Source: Rhodospirillaceae bacterium (lineage in GTDB: Bacteria; Pseudomonadota; Alphaproteobacteria; Dongiales; Dongiaceae). From it: a stretch of 64,000 bases of DNA. Below the pieces are notes generated by a model. It ran no database searches, had not been told where the DNA came from, and saw only the letters and a list, made by a program, of their open reading frames with translations. Where the stretch lies: contig SSEL01000022.1 in assembly GCA_008012315.1 (NCBI GenBank), positions 1 through 64,000 on the forward strand, given 5' to 3'. The position numbers and the translations under genes were made by a program. This document shows positions 8,696-17,402 of this stretch, piece by piece; position 1 is the first letter of the stretch, and each line of letters opens with the position of its first letter.

Positions 8696-8824
8696 GCCCA
8701 CACTCAGATGAGACGGCTTTCACTACTTTTCCGGTTTTACATTCCCCTGACGCCGCGTTAGGGTTTTGCTTGTCAGGCGTACGCGCAAGTCAAGATGCGG
8801 CGCCGCAGTCATCGGTGGATCGTT

Positions 8825-8834
8825 TCAAATTTGA
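8825..8834. promoter_or_regulatory. Palindrome upstream of the polyamine transport operon
   Basis: A perfect 10-base palindrome TCAAATTTGA sits about 70 bp before the binding-protein start, flanked by the imperfect outer arms CGTTTC and GAAACG. It overlaps a TTCAAA half-site like the one in the 49102-49119 palindrome before the other polyamine-binding gene. An operator role is a guess. Confidence 0.25.
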
Positions 8835-8900
8835 GGGACGAAACGGTCGGCAACCCGAACGGCTGAGCAAGATCTGGGAAACATCTTTCGAGGAGGCATT

Positions 8901-10070
8901 ATGTCCTATTCGGCGAGGCTGGTGGCGTCCGCCCTGGCATCGACCATCGGCGTCCTGTCGATGAGTGGTGCGGCGATGGCCGACATGCTGAAGGAAATCG
9001 GCAATGGTGAAGGCGAAGTGGCGATCGTCGCTTGGCCCGGCTATATCGAGCGCGGGGAATCCGACAAGAATTACGACTGGGTCACCGATTTCGAGAAGGA
9101 AACCGGCTGCAAGGTGACGGTGAAAACCGCCGGCAGCTCGGATGAAATGGTGTCGCTGATGAATGGTGGCGGCTTCGATCTGGTCACGGCATCGGGCGAC
9201 GCCTCGCTGCGGCTGATCAAGGGCGGCACCGTCCAGGAGATCAATACCGCGTTGGTCCCCGGCTATGACAGCATCGATCCCAAGCTGCAATCGGCGCCGT
9301 GGCATACGCTCGACGGCAAGCATTACGGCGTGCCCTGGCAATGGGGGCCGAACGTCCTGATGTACAACCAGAAGGTCTTCGAAAACGCGCCGCAGAGCTG
9401 GAGTGTCGTGTTCGAGCAGCAAAAGCTGCCGGACGGCAAGTCCAATAAGGGCCGGGTGGAAGCCTATTACGGGCCGATCTACATCGCCGATGCGGCGCTC
9501 TATCTGATGGCGCACAAGCCCGAACTCGGCATCAAGGACCCCTATGAACTGACCCAGCCGCAATTCGACGCGGCGGTGGAATTGCTGCGCGGCCAGCGTC
9601 AGCTGGTGACGAAGTATTGGAGCGACGCCGCCGCCCAGGTGGATGATTTCACCTCCGAAGGTGTGGTCGCCTCAACCTCCTGGCCCTATCAGGTGAATAC
9701 CCTGCGCTCCGCCGGCAAAGTCAACATCGGCATGACGATCCCGCAGGAAGGCGCCACCGGTTGGGCCGACACCACGATGATGCACAGCGATGCCCCGCAT
9801 CCGAACTGCGCCTATAAGTGGCTGGCCCATTCCCTGAGCGCCAAGACCCAGGCCGGTGTCGCCGCCTGGTTCGGCAGCGTTCCGGCCGTTCCCTCGGCCT
9901 GTAAGGAAGAGATCATCGGCGAAGTCGGCTGCCGCAATAACGGTTCGCAGCTCTTCAACCTGATCCACTTCTGGAAGACCCCGATCAAGGAATGCGGCAA
10001 CGGCGATGACGCCTGCGTGCCCTATAAGGACTGGGTCGCGGCCTATCAGTCGATCCAAAGCGGTCAATAA
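8901..10070 (+). CDS. Periplasmic binding protein of a spermidine/putrescine-type ABC transporter
   Basis: 389 residues of the PotD/PotF-like solute-binding family (SBP_bac_8 type). A signal peptide is clear: a hydrophobic stretch ending in SGAAMA, with cleavage near residue 27. The mature part has the family lead-in (EVAIVAWPGYIE, FEKETGCKVTVK, FDLVTASGDASLRLI) and the ligand-cleft region GVPWQWGPNVLMYN. Four cysteines near the C terminus suggest a disulfide. GAGGAGG stands seven bases before the ATG. It opens an operon with an ATPase and two permeases, the order of YdcST-UV-like importers. A strong stem-loop follows the stop and probably keeps its mRNA more abundant than the downstream genes. 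The exact polyamine is not determinable. Confidence 0.9.
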   Translation: MSYSARLVASALASTIGVLSMSGAAMADMLKEIGNGEGEVAIVAWPGYIERGESDKNYDWVTDFEKETGCKVTVKTAGSSDEMVSLMNGGGFDLVTASGDASLRLIKGGTVQEINTALVPGYDSIDPKLQSAPWHTLDGKHYGVPWQWGPNVLMYNQKVFENAPQSWSVVFEQQKLPDGKSNKGRVEAYYGPIYIADAALYLMAHKPELGIKDPYELTQPQFDAAVELLRGQRQLVTKYWSDAAAQVDDFTSEGVVASTSWPYQVNTLRSAGKVNIGMTIPQEGATGWADTTMMHSDAPHPNCAYKWLAHSLSAKTQAGVAAWFGSVPAVPSACKEEIIGEVGCRNNGSQLFNLIHFWKTPIKECGNGDDACVPYKDWVAAYQSIQSGQ

Positions 10071-10085
10071 GACCGGAAGCATACG

Positions 10086-10111
10086 GGGGCGGATCAGCCA
10101 TGATCCGCCCC
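10086..10111 (+). terminator. Intercistronic stem-loop after the binding-protein gene
   Basis: A perfect 11-bp stem GGGGCGGATCA / TGATCCGCCCC with loop GCCA, followed by ATTGTATTTT. The short, broken T-run suggests a partial terminator or an RNA-stabilising hairpin between the binding protein and the ATPase gene, rather than an operon end. Confidence 0.7.
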
Positions 10112-10184
10112 ATTGTATTTTCAGCCCGATCACTTCAAACCTTATTTCTCAACGACGGATCACAGGGATTTCCCGATCGCCATC

Positions 10185-11228
10185 ATGAGCAGTGCCAAAT
10201 CCTCCATCGCCGTAACCTTCCAGTCGGTGTCGCGCCATTACGGCGCGGTGAAAGCCGTGGACAATGTCAGTTTCGAGATATTGGACGGCGAGTTCTTCGC
10301 CATGCTGGGCCCCTCCGGTTCTGGCAAAACCACCTGCCTGCGCCTGATCGCCGGCTTCGAACAGCCCACCGGCGGCAGCATCTCGGTACACGGCAAGTCG
10401 ATGGTGGGCGTTCCACCCTATGATCGCGACGTCAACACCGTCTTCCAGGACTATGCGCTGTTTCCGCATATGACGGTGGCGGAAAATGTCGCTTACGGCC
10501 TCATGATCAAGAAGGTTGCTTCCGCCGACCGAAAGCGCCGCGCTGAAGAAGCGCTGGAGATGGTTGCGCTGGCTGGTTTCGGCAACCGCAAGCCCTCGCA
10601 ACTTTCCGGCGGCCAGCGGCAGCGCGTCGCCCTCGCCCGCGCGCTCGTCAACCGGCCGAGCGTCCTGCTACTCGACGAACCGCTCGGCGCCCTCGATCTC
10701 AAGCTGCGCGAACAGATGCAGGTCGAATTGAAGGCGATCCAGCGCCAGGTCGGCATCACCTTCATCTATGTCACCCATGACCAGGGTGAAGCGCTGTCGA
10801 TGAGCGATCGCATCGCCGTCTTCAACCAGGGCCGCATCGAGCAGATGGCGCCGCCGAGCGAGCTTTACGAACGGCCGCAGACGGCTTTCGTCGCGGGCTT
10901 CGTCGGCGTTTCCAATCTGCTGAACGGCGAGCTCGCGACGCGCCTCACCGGCCAGCCCGGCGCCTGTTCGATCCGCCCGGAAAAGATACATGTCGAACCC
11001 GCCGGCAATGCCGTGCCGCCCCGCCATGCGGATCGCGCCATGTCGGCGACGGGGATGGTCAAATCCGTCCTCTATCTCGGCGCCGGCAGCCGCTATGACG
11101 TGGCGCTGGCGGGTGGCGGCGACCTGACCGTCATGCTGCAGAACCGGGACAGCTCCTATCTGCCGAACCAGGGTGAGTCCGTGCTGCTCTGGTGGAACGC
11201 CAAAGACCTGATGCGTTTCCAGGGTTGA
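10185..11228 (+). CDS. ATPase of the spermidine/putrescine-type ABC transporter
   Basis: 347 residues. The nucleotide-binding domain has Walker A GPSGSGKTT at about 42-50, Q loop FQDYALFPHMTV, signature LSGGQRQRVALARAL, Walker B LLLDEPLGALD and the switch histidine in YVTHDQGEA. A TOBE-type C-terminal domain from about residue 270 is normal for PotA-class importers. It is cytoplasmic and energises uptake through the two permeases that follow. The ATG at MSSAKSS was chosen because the conserved domain starts soon after; an in-frame TTG lies 72 bases upstream. It starts 114 bp after the binding-protein gene and ends 7 bp before the first permease. Confidence 0.93.
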   Translation: MSSAKSSIAVTFQSVSRHYGAVKAVDNVSFEILDGEFFAMLGPSGSGKTTCLRLIAGFEQPTGGSISVHGKSMVGVPPYDRDVNTVFQDYALFPHMTVAENVAYGLMIKKVASADRKRRAEEALEMVALAGFGNRKPSQLSGGQRQRVALARALVNRPSVLLLDEPLGALDLKLREQMQVELKAIQRQVGITFIYVTHDQGEALSMSDRIAVFNQGRIEQMAPPSELYERPQTAFVAGFVGVSNLLNGELATRLTGQPGACSIRPEKIHVEPAGNAVPPRHADRAMSATGMVKSVLYLGAGSRYDVALAGGGDLTVMLQNRDSSYLPNQGESVLLWWNAKDLMRFQG

Positions 11229-11235
11229 GGCGACG

Positions 11236-12177
11236 ATGGCCAGCTTGACCGAAACAACCCGATCATCGTCTTCACTGGGGCGTCTGTCGACCTATTTCTA
11301 TACAAGGCCAAGCCTGCTGTTGCTGCTGCTGTTGGTGCCGCCTTTGCTCTGGCTCGGCATCATCTATCTCGGTTCACTCTTTTCGCTGCTGCTGCAGAGT
11401 TTTTTCCAGCTGGATGATTTCACCGGGCAGGTGATCATGCAGCCGACCATCGACAATTACCTGCGGCTCTTTTCGACGACCAATCTCTCGATCATTCTCC
11501 GCACCGCTGGCATGGCTGCCATCGTCACGGTGATTTCCGCGCTGATCGCCTTCCCGCTTGCTTATTACATGGCGCGCTACGCCGGTAGCCGCATGAAGGC
11601 TCTGTTCTATGTCGCCGTCATGCTGCCGCTCTGGTCGAATTACCTGGTGCGCGTTTATGCCTGGAAGTTGATCCTGGCCAAGGAAGGCGCCATTCATTGG
11701 ATCTTCAACCAGCTCGGCCTCGGCGGCTTCCTCGATTGGATTTTGAGCCTGCCGGTGATCGAAGGCTCCTCGCTCTCGACCTCCTATCTCGGCACGATGA
11801 TCACCTTCGTCTATATCTGGCTGCCTTATATGATCTTGCCGGTCCAGGCCGCCTTGGAGCGCGTGCCGCGTTCCCTGATCGAAGCCTCCAGCGATCTTGG
11901 CGCCAAGCCGGGCGAGACCTTCCGCAAGGTGATCCTGCCGCTCGCCATTCCGGGCGTCGCCGCCGGCTCGATCTTCACCTTCTCGCTGACATTGGGCGAT
12001 TACATCATTCCACAATTGATCGGCTCGTCCCGGCCCTTCATCGGCCAGGCGGTCTATCAGTTCCAGGGAACCTCCGGCGATATTCCCATGGCCGCCGCCT
12101 TCGCCATGGTGCCCATCGCCATCATGGCGGTTTATCTCGCCATCGCCAAACGCCTGGGAGCTTTCGATGCGCTCTGA
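11236..12177 (+). CDS. Spermidine/putrescine-type ABC permease, PotB-like
   Basis: 313 residues with six main hydrophobic helices. The inner-membrane permease signature (EAA loop) reads [25 protein letters not shown], the contact site for the ATPase. Ordering (ATPase, PotB-like, PotC-like) matches polyamine importers. GAGG lies five bases before the ATG. The 3' end overlaps the start of the next permease by 11 bp, which implies coupled translation and a heterodimeric channel. Confidence 0.92.
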   Translation: MASLTETTRSSSSLGRLSTYFYTRPSLLLLLLLVPPLLWLGIIYLGSLFSLLLQSFFQLDDFTGQVIMQPTIDNYLRLFSTTNLSIILRTAGMAAIVTVISALIAFPLAYYMARYAGSRMKALFYVAVMLPLWSNYLVRVYAWKLILAKEGAIHWIFNQLGLGGFLDWILSLPVIEGSSLSTSYLGTMITFVYIWLPYMILPVQAALERVPRSLIEASSDLGAKPGETFRKVILPLAIPGVAAGSIFTFSLTLGDYIIPQLIGSSRPFIGQAVYQFQGTSGDIPMAAAFAMVPIAIMAVYLAIAKRLGAFDAL

Positions 12178-13018
12178 TCGTAACCTGGCCAAGGCTCGCC
12201 TTGCCAGCGATCGCAGCTCGGCCAAGGCCGGCTTCGGCCTCACCGCCGCCGCCTGGTTCGGCGTGCTGTTCCTCAACCTGCCGATCCTCTTCATCATCCT
12301 CTACGGCTTCACCACCGACGACAAAAGCTATTCCTTCCCGCCGCCCGGCCTGACCACGGAATGGTTCGGCGTGACGTTCGCCCGCGCCGATTTCTGGGAT
12401 GCGCTCTGGCTCTCGGTGCGCGTGGCGCTGTTCGCCATGGCGATCGCCATGGTTCTCGGCACCTGTGCCGCAGCGGCGATGTACCGGTTCAAATTCTTCG
12501 GCAAGGAATCGGTGACCCTGCTGATCCTGCTGCCGATCGCCCTGCCCGGCATCGTCACCGGCATTTCCCTGCGATCCGCCTTCGCCTTGGGTGACGTGCC
12601 GTTCACCTATTGGACCATCGTGCTCGGCCACGCGACCTTCTGTATCGTCGTGGTCTATAACAACGTGATCGCCAGGTTGCGCCGGTCATCGCCGGCGCTG
12701 ATCGAGGCCTCGATGGATCTCGGCGCCAACAGCTTCCAGACCTTCCGTCATGTCATCCTGCCCAATCTGGCGACCGCCCTTCTGGCTGGCGGCATGCTGG
12801 CCTTCGCCTTGTCCTTCGACGAGGTTATCGTCACAACCTTTACGGCAGGCCAGCAGCGCACCCTGCCGATCTGGATGCTCAACGAGTTGATCCGGCCGCA
12901 TCAACGGCCGGTCACCAATGTGGCGGCGATTATCGTCATGGCGATCACCTTCCTGCCGATCATCGGCGCCTATTACCTGACGCGCGACACGCAGGATGTT
13001 GCCGGCAGCGGCAAGTGA
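12167..13018 (+). CDS. Spermidine/putrescine-type ABC permease, PotC-like
   Basis: 283 residues with about six membrane helices. The EAA loop reads [25 protein letters not shown], and [16 protein letters not shown] is the PotC-type motif near the fifth helix. It pairs with the preceding permease, whose last 11 bases overlap its start. The following small cold-shock gene begins only five bases after the stop, so that gene is probably in the same transcript. Confidence 0.92.
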   Translation: MRSDRNLAKARLASDRSSAKAGFGLTAAAWFGVLFLNLPILFIILYGFTTDDKSYSFPPPGLTTEWFGVTFARADFWDALWLSVRVALFAMAIAMVLGTCAAAAMYRFKFFGKESVTLLILLPIALPGIVTGISLRSAFALGDVPFTYWTIVLGHATFCIVVVYNNVIARLRRSSPALIEASMDLGANSFQTFRHVILPNLATALLAGGMLAFALSFDEVIVTTFTAGQQRTLPIWMLNELIRPHQRPVTNVAAIIVMAITFLPIIGAYYLTRDTQDVAGSGK

Positions 13019-13022
13019 TGCC

Positions 13023-13238
13023 GTGGCGACTGGCACCGTACTCTGGTTCAAGGAGAAAAAGGGCTTCGGCTTCATCAAGCCCGATGAAGCCGGTCCCGAT
13101 CTCTTCATTCACATCAGCGACGTCGTAGCCGCAGGCCGGCGCCATCTTGACGACGGCGAGCGGGTCGCCTTCACTGCTGTCGAGCAGGCCAATGGACGTT
13201 GGTACGCGGTTGACTTGGCGATTCTCGGCAAGGAATAA
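13023..13238 (+). CDS. Cold-shock domain protein, CspA family
   Basis: 71 residues forming a single cold-shock domain. RNP1-like KKGFGFIKPD and RNP2-like DLFIHISDV are both present, preceded by the usual GTVLWFKEKKG. Such proteins bind single-stranded nucleic acids and act as RNA chaperones. The start is taken as GTG, giving M-A-T-G-T-V-L-W-F; a longer reading would run back into the permease gene. It sits four bases after the polyamine permease stop, an unusual operon partner. Polyamines and cold-shock proteins both affect RNA structure, but a functional link is speculative. Confidence 0.85.
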   Translation: MATGTVLWFKEKKGFGFIKPDEAGPDLFIHISDVVAAGRRHLDDGERVAFTAVEQANGRWYAVDLAILGKE

Positions 13239-13265
13239 GACTTATTAAGCCGAGGCCACTGGCCG

Positions 13266-14549
13266 TCAGAGCCGGTCCCGCATCGCATACCACAGCATGG
13301 CGAGAACCAGCAGCGGATGGCGCAACAAGGTGCCGCCCGGGAAAGTCTGGTGCTTCAGCCCGGCGAAGACATCGAATCGCTCGGCGGTGCCGGAAACCGC
13401 TTCGGCGATCAGCTTGCCGGCGATACCCGTCACCGCGACACCCTGGCCGGAATAGCCCTGGGCATAGAACAGGTTGCCGATCCGCCCGATATTCGGCAGG
13501 CGGTTCATGGTGATCGCCAGCATCCCGCCCCAGCCATACTCGATCCGCTTCCCGGCCAGTTGCGGATAGACCTGCAGCATATAGGGACGGACGAAGCCGG
13601 GAATATCGGCCGGCGGCGTGAAGGAATAGGTCTCGCCGCCGCCGAACAACAGGCGCCTGTCGGCCGACAGGCGATAATAGCTGACGACGAATTTCGTGTC
13701 GCAGACACAGGCATCATTGGCGATCAGATCGCTGGCTTCCGCTTCCGACAACGGCTCCGTGCCGATGATGTAATTGGCGATCGGCATGATCTTGCCGGCG
13801 ATCCGTGGCTCAAGATCGCCCAGATGGGCGTTGCAGCCGAGCACGACATAGCTGCTGCGCACCTGGCCTTCGCCGGTATGCACGATATGCCCGCTGGCGG
13901 CATTGTCGATCCGCGTCACCTTGCTTTGCTCATGCAGGCTGGCGCCGGCATCGATCGCAGCCCGGGCAAGGCCCAAGGCATAGTTCAAAGGATGCAGATG
14001 TCCACCTCCCGCATCGCTGATCGCGCCGTGATAGAGATCGGAACCGATGATGCGGCGCGTTTCCGCCTTATCGAGAAGACGGGCCTGGTGATAGCCGATC
14101 TGGTTTTCCAGGCTGTCGATTTCATCCTGCATCCAGGCGAGATCGCGCTGCTTGCTGGCCGCCAGCATGGTACCGGATTTGAGATCGCAGGCGATCTGGT
14201 GCCGGGTGACGCGTTCGCGGATCATGCCACGTGCCTCTTCCGCCAGGCTGAACAATGCCTTTGCACGTTCCAGACCATAGGAGGCGATCAGATCGGCTGG
14301 CGATTTGCGCAGGCCGGTATTGATCTGGCCGCCATTCCGGCCGGACGCACCCCAGCCGATTTTTGCGCCTTCCAGGAGCGTGACCTTGTAGCCGCGTTCG
14401 GCAAGATGCAGGGCCGCGGAGAGGCCGGTGAATCCGCCGCCAACGACGCAGACATCCGCGGCAATCTCGCCTTGCAGCGCCGGCAAGGCCGCAAAAGGAT
14501 TGGCGGTTGCGGCGTAATAGGAGTCCCGCGGGTGATCGAGCGCAGCCAT
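13266..14549 (-). CDS. FAD-dependent amine oxidoreductase, PuuB-like (DAO family)
   Basis: 427 residues of the DAO superfamily. The dinucleotide-binding motif is CVVGGGFTGLSAALHLAERG at about 28-47. Further landmarks typical of gamma-glutamylputrescine oxidase-like proteins are GWGASGRNGGQINTGL, GGGHLHPLNYALGLA and GWGGMLAITMNRLPNIG. The family oxidises amines or N-methyl amino acids with release of hydrogen peroxide. It ends 28 bp from the polyamine-import operon on the opposite strand, so putrescine-derived substrates are plausible. The ATG chosen has GGAG eight bases upstream. No glutamylputrescine synthetase gene is beside it, so the substrate could also be another amine. Confidence 0.8.
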   Translation of the reverse strand: MAALDHPRDSYYAATANPFAALPALQGEIAADVCVVGGGFTGLSAALHLAERGYKVTLLEGAKIGWGASGRNGGQINTGLRKSPADLIASYGLERAKALFSLAEEARGMIRERVTRHQIACDLKSGTMLAASKQRDLAWMQDEIDSLENQIGYHQARLLDKAETRRIIGSDLYHGAISDAGGGHLHPLNYALGLARAAIDAGASLHEQSKVTRIDNAASGHIVHTGEGQVRSSYVVLGCNAHLGDLEPRIAGKIMPIANYIIGTEPLSEAEASDLIANDACVCDTKFVVSYYRLSADRRLLFGGGETYSFTPPADIPGFVRPYMLQVYPQLAGKRIEYGWGGMLAITMNRLPNIGRIGNLFYAQGYSGQGVAVTGIAGKLIAEAVSGTAERFDVFAGLKHQTFPGGTLLRHPLLVLAMLWYAMRDRL

Positions 14550-14643
14550 GATATCTCCGGCAAAACGATATTCCGGGCAAGATAGGCGAGCCCCACCCTC
14601 TTTGCCAAGCCGGGGCAAGTGATGGAGAGGTAACGGTATCGCC

Positions 14644-15252
14644 TCAGCCGGCGGCGTCGATCAGCTTGTCGAGCTGTCGCAGGATGCGGTGCAGGCGGGT
14701 TTCGCGGATGCCGAGTTCGTCGAGATGGCAGACGGTATTGCGCAGGTAATCGATATTCTTGCCGGCCGAACCGCAAGCCTTGACGATCATCTCGATGATC
14801 GCATCGTCTTCAAGCTTGCCGGCATATTGCTCATGATGCGGGTCGGCGACATAGGCCAAGGCCGCCTGGCGCAGGCCGTCCTCGCGCCGCACATTGACCC
14901 ATTTCGGCAGATAGCAGCCGGAAATCATCTCGCGCTCGTGCAGATAGGCGGCGACCGCCGGCGCATCCGTGGCGGCAACGCGGTAGAGGCGGCCGATGCA
15001 CATGCCGCCGCGATCCAGCCCCAGGACCAGGCCGGGACAGGCTGACGACCCGCGATAATGCGTCGAGAGGATGCAGAAGGTCCGGTGATAACCGAACAGG
15101 GTCGCCTGCCAGATCTCGGCGAAGGGAAAATCCGGCCGCCACATCAGCGATCCATAGGCGAAGACGAAAAAATCCTTGTCGATTTCCGGCACGATACGCC
15201 GGCTTTCGATCAAGTCCTGCTCGCTCATGGTTTCGACCGGCCTGTATCTCAT
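14644..15252 (-). CDS. Gamma-glutamylcyclotransferase, ChaC-like
   Basis: 202 residues of the ChaC family. The substrate-binding motif appears as FVFAYGSLMWRPDFPF, followed by CPGLVLGLDRGG and the catalytic-glutamate region HEREMISGCYLPKWV. ChaC proteins cleave glutathione (or gamma-glutamyl peptides) to 5-oxoproline and Cys-Gly in the cytoplasm. The start is MRYRPVET, whose ATG overlaps the stop of the EamA permease gene (TGA within ATGA), so both are translated from one message. That pairing suggests the permease could move a glutathione-derived product. The motif match is strong; glutathione specificity is from family knowledge. Confidence 0.88.
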   Translation of the reverse strand: MRYRPVETMSEQDLIESRRIVPEIDKDFFVFAYGSLMWRPDFPFAEIWQATLFGYHRTFCILSTHYRGSSACPGLVLGLDRGGMCIGRLYRVAATDAPAVAAYLHEREMISGCYLPKWVNVRREDGLRQAALAYVADPHHEQYAGKLEDDAIIEMIVKACGSAGKNIDYLRNTVCHLDELGIRETRLHRILRQLDKLIDAAG

Positions 15253-16148
15253 CGGCGATTCACCAGGATGATGGCGACGGCAACCACGACCATGCCGGCC
15301 AGCGCATGCCAGCCGAGGGTTTCGCCGAAGCACAGATAGGCGCCGAAAGCGGCGGCCGGCGGCGTGAGATAGAAAAGACTACTGACCTTGGAGGCGGCGC
15401 CGTGCTGGATCATCCAGGTCAGCAAGGCGATCGAGATGCCCGACAGCACGACCACCATCCAGATCATGCAAAGAATGAACGGCAGCTCCCAATGGACTTC
15501 ACCGACACCGAGCCAGGCAACGACAGGCAGCAGCGTCAAGGTCGCCGCGCCATATTGGATGACCGCGTTGCTGCGCAGATCGACCTTCGGCACGAACAGC
15601 TTCTGGTACAGCGTCGCACCGGTGATGCCGAGCAGCGAGAGAATGGCGAAGAAAAGCCCCCAAAGATGGCTGAGATCGAGCTGCAGCTTGTCCCAGATCA
15701 CCAGCACCAGCCCGCAGAAGCCGAGCAGGATGCCGAACCACTGGCGGCCACGCAGATGTTCCTGCAGCAGCGGGCCGGCCAGGACCGCCGTCAGGATCGG
15801 CTGGAAGCCGGCGATCAGCGCCGCCATGCCGGCCGGCATCCCGGCATAGATCGCCGCATAGCAGCCGCCAAGATAGACAGCCTGCAGCAAGACCCCGGTA
15901 ACGACCAGATGCAGGATCACCTTCAGCGAGCGCGGCCAGCGCGCACCCGTCACCAGGGCGACCACCAGCATCATCGCCGTCGCAAAGCTGAAGCGCAGTG
16001 TCAGGAGGGTCATCGCACCGGCATAGGGAATGCCGAATCTGGCGGTGAGAAAACCGGTGGCCCAGAGCAATACGAACAAGCCTGGGGCAATCGTCTGCAG
16101 GAATTTTGGCGACGCGGCATCCAGCCGCGGCGCGGTCATATCGCTCAT
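15249..16148 (-). CDS. EamA/DMT-family permease
   Basis: 299 residues with ten hydrophobic helices in two five-helix EamA repeats. A typical first-repeat motif is LWATGFLTARFGIPYAGAMTLLTLRF, and GFQPILTAVLAGPLLQE marks the end of it. This family exports amino acids and other metabolites across the inner membrane. It overlaps the ChaC start by four bases, so the two form one operon. One of four full-length EamA permeases in this window. Confidence 0.87.
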   Translation of the reverse strand: MSDMTAPRLDAASPKFLQTIAPGLFVLLWATGFLTARFGIPYAGAMTLLTLRFSFATAMMLVVALVTGARWPRSLKVILHLVVTGVLLQAVYLGGCYAAIYAGMPAGMAALIAGFQPILTAVLAGPLLQEHLRGRQWFGILLGFCGLVLVIWDKLQLDLSHLWGLFFAILSLLGITGATLYQKLFVPKVDLRSNAVIQYGAATLTLLPVVAWLGVGEVHWELPFILCMIWMVVVLSGISIALLTWMIQHGAASKVSSLFYLTPPAAAFGAYLCFGETLGWHALAGMVVVAVAIILVNRR

Positions 16149-16289
16149 CGTTCCGATAATCCGGGCCGGGTATTCTGACGCGAAAACGTGACCAGCCCCT
16201 TGTCGTCAGTGGGTCGAATTTGCTGGACAACCCGAGGCACCGCCTCCTAGCTGTCGGCCCAACCATATCAATGGGAGACACGCCGCACA

Positions 16290-17375
16290 ATGACCCCGCG
16301 TCGCCGCCTTGTTATCCGGCTGCTTCTGCCGCTCTGCCTGGTCGTCCTGCTGATCGCCGCTTACGCCATTTACTGGTGGCAGGTCGCCCGGCAATTGGAG
16401 GCCGGCATCGCCGCCTGGGCCGACGAGCAGCGCGCCCAGGGCGCGGTGGTGCAATATCAAGGCGGCAAGGTGCACGGTTTCCCCTTCGCCTTTACCGCGG
16501 ATTTTGCCGATATCAGCCTGCTCGGCAAGTGGAGCGGCACCAACCTTTCCGCCCGCACGGCCGATCTGCACCTGACCCTGTCGCCGCTCAACCTGACCTC
16601 GATCCGTTTTACCGCCGACGGGCCGGTGACGATCATCCTGCCGGAGATCGCGCTCGATGCCGGCAGCAATGCCACGCCGGGCGCCCGGCTGACCGCGCAT
16701 CGGGCTGCCGGCCAGGTCAATCTGCGCAACGGCCTCCTGGCCGTGCTCTCGGTCGATGCGGGTAGGAGCAGGCTGGATAACGGCCAAAACGCGATCGACC
16801 TGGGCAGCCTGCATCTGGGCCTGGTCCTGCCCGCCAACCCGCCCGCCGGCTTCAATGACCCGGCTGCCGAGATCGCTTTGGCGGCAACCAATATCGACCT
16901 GCCGGCAGGCCAGGCCGAATTGCTGCCCGGGCCGATCCTGCAGGCCGGCCTGCAGGGGACGATCAAGGGCCCCTTGCAGCCACCCGGGAATGAGCAAGCC
17001 GCCCATTCCGTGACCGAGATCCTGACCCATTGGCGGGATATCGGCGGCGTCCTCGATGTCGCCCGCTTCGATTTCGCCCAGGGGCCGCTGAGCTTGACGG
17101 GTTCCGGCACCTTTGCGCTGGACCAGAACCTGCAGCCGCTCGGCGCGAGCAAGATCACGGCGACCGGCCTCAGCGAATTGATCGATTTGATGATCGCGCG
17201 CGGGCAGATCGTCGGCAAGGATGCTCAGACGGCGAAAATGGTGGTCGCCGGTCTGGCGAAACCGGGCGCCAACGGCCGCCCCGAGGTCACCCTGAGCTTC
17301 AGCATCCAGGACAGCATCGTCAGCTTCGGCCCCTTGCGCCTGCTGCGGCTGGCGCCGATTCCCTGGCCGCAATGA
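16290..17375 (+). CDS. DUF2125 domain protein, membrane-anchored
   Basis: 361 residues. One hydrophobic segment at about 9-29 anchors the protein, and the rest is predicted outside the cytoplasm. The start of the domain is typical of DUF2125 (AIYWWQVARQLEAGIAAWADEQRAQG, VHGFPFAFTADF), a family found mainly in alphaproteobacteria with no established role. The body is rich in short beta-strand-like stretches, as in AsmA-like proteins. GGGAGA lies about 12 bases before the ATG. Divergent from the EamA/ChaC pair and convergent with the D-cysteine desulfhydrase-like gene. Confidence 0.82.
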   Translation: MTPRRRLVIRLLLPLCLVVLLIAAYAIYWWQVARQLEAGIAAWADEQRAQGAVVQYQGGKVHGFPFAFTADFADISLLGKWSGTNLSARTADLHLTLSPLNLTSIRFTADGPVTIILPEIALDAGSNATPGARLTAHRAAGQVNLRNGLLAVLSVDAGRSRLDNGQNAIDLGSLHLGLVLPANPPAGFNDPAAEIALAATNIDLPAGQAELLPGPILQAGLQGTIKGPLQPPGNEQAAHSVTEILTHWRDIGGVLDVARFDFAQGPLSLTGSGTFALDQNLQPLGASKITATGLSELIDLMIARGQIVGKDAQTAKMVVAGLAKPGANGRPEVTLSFSIQDSIVSFGPLRLLRLAPIPWPQ

Positions 17376-17402
17376 TAACTTGAGACCGGAATGCGCCTCT
17401 CG

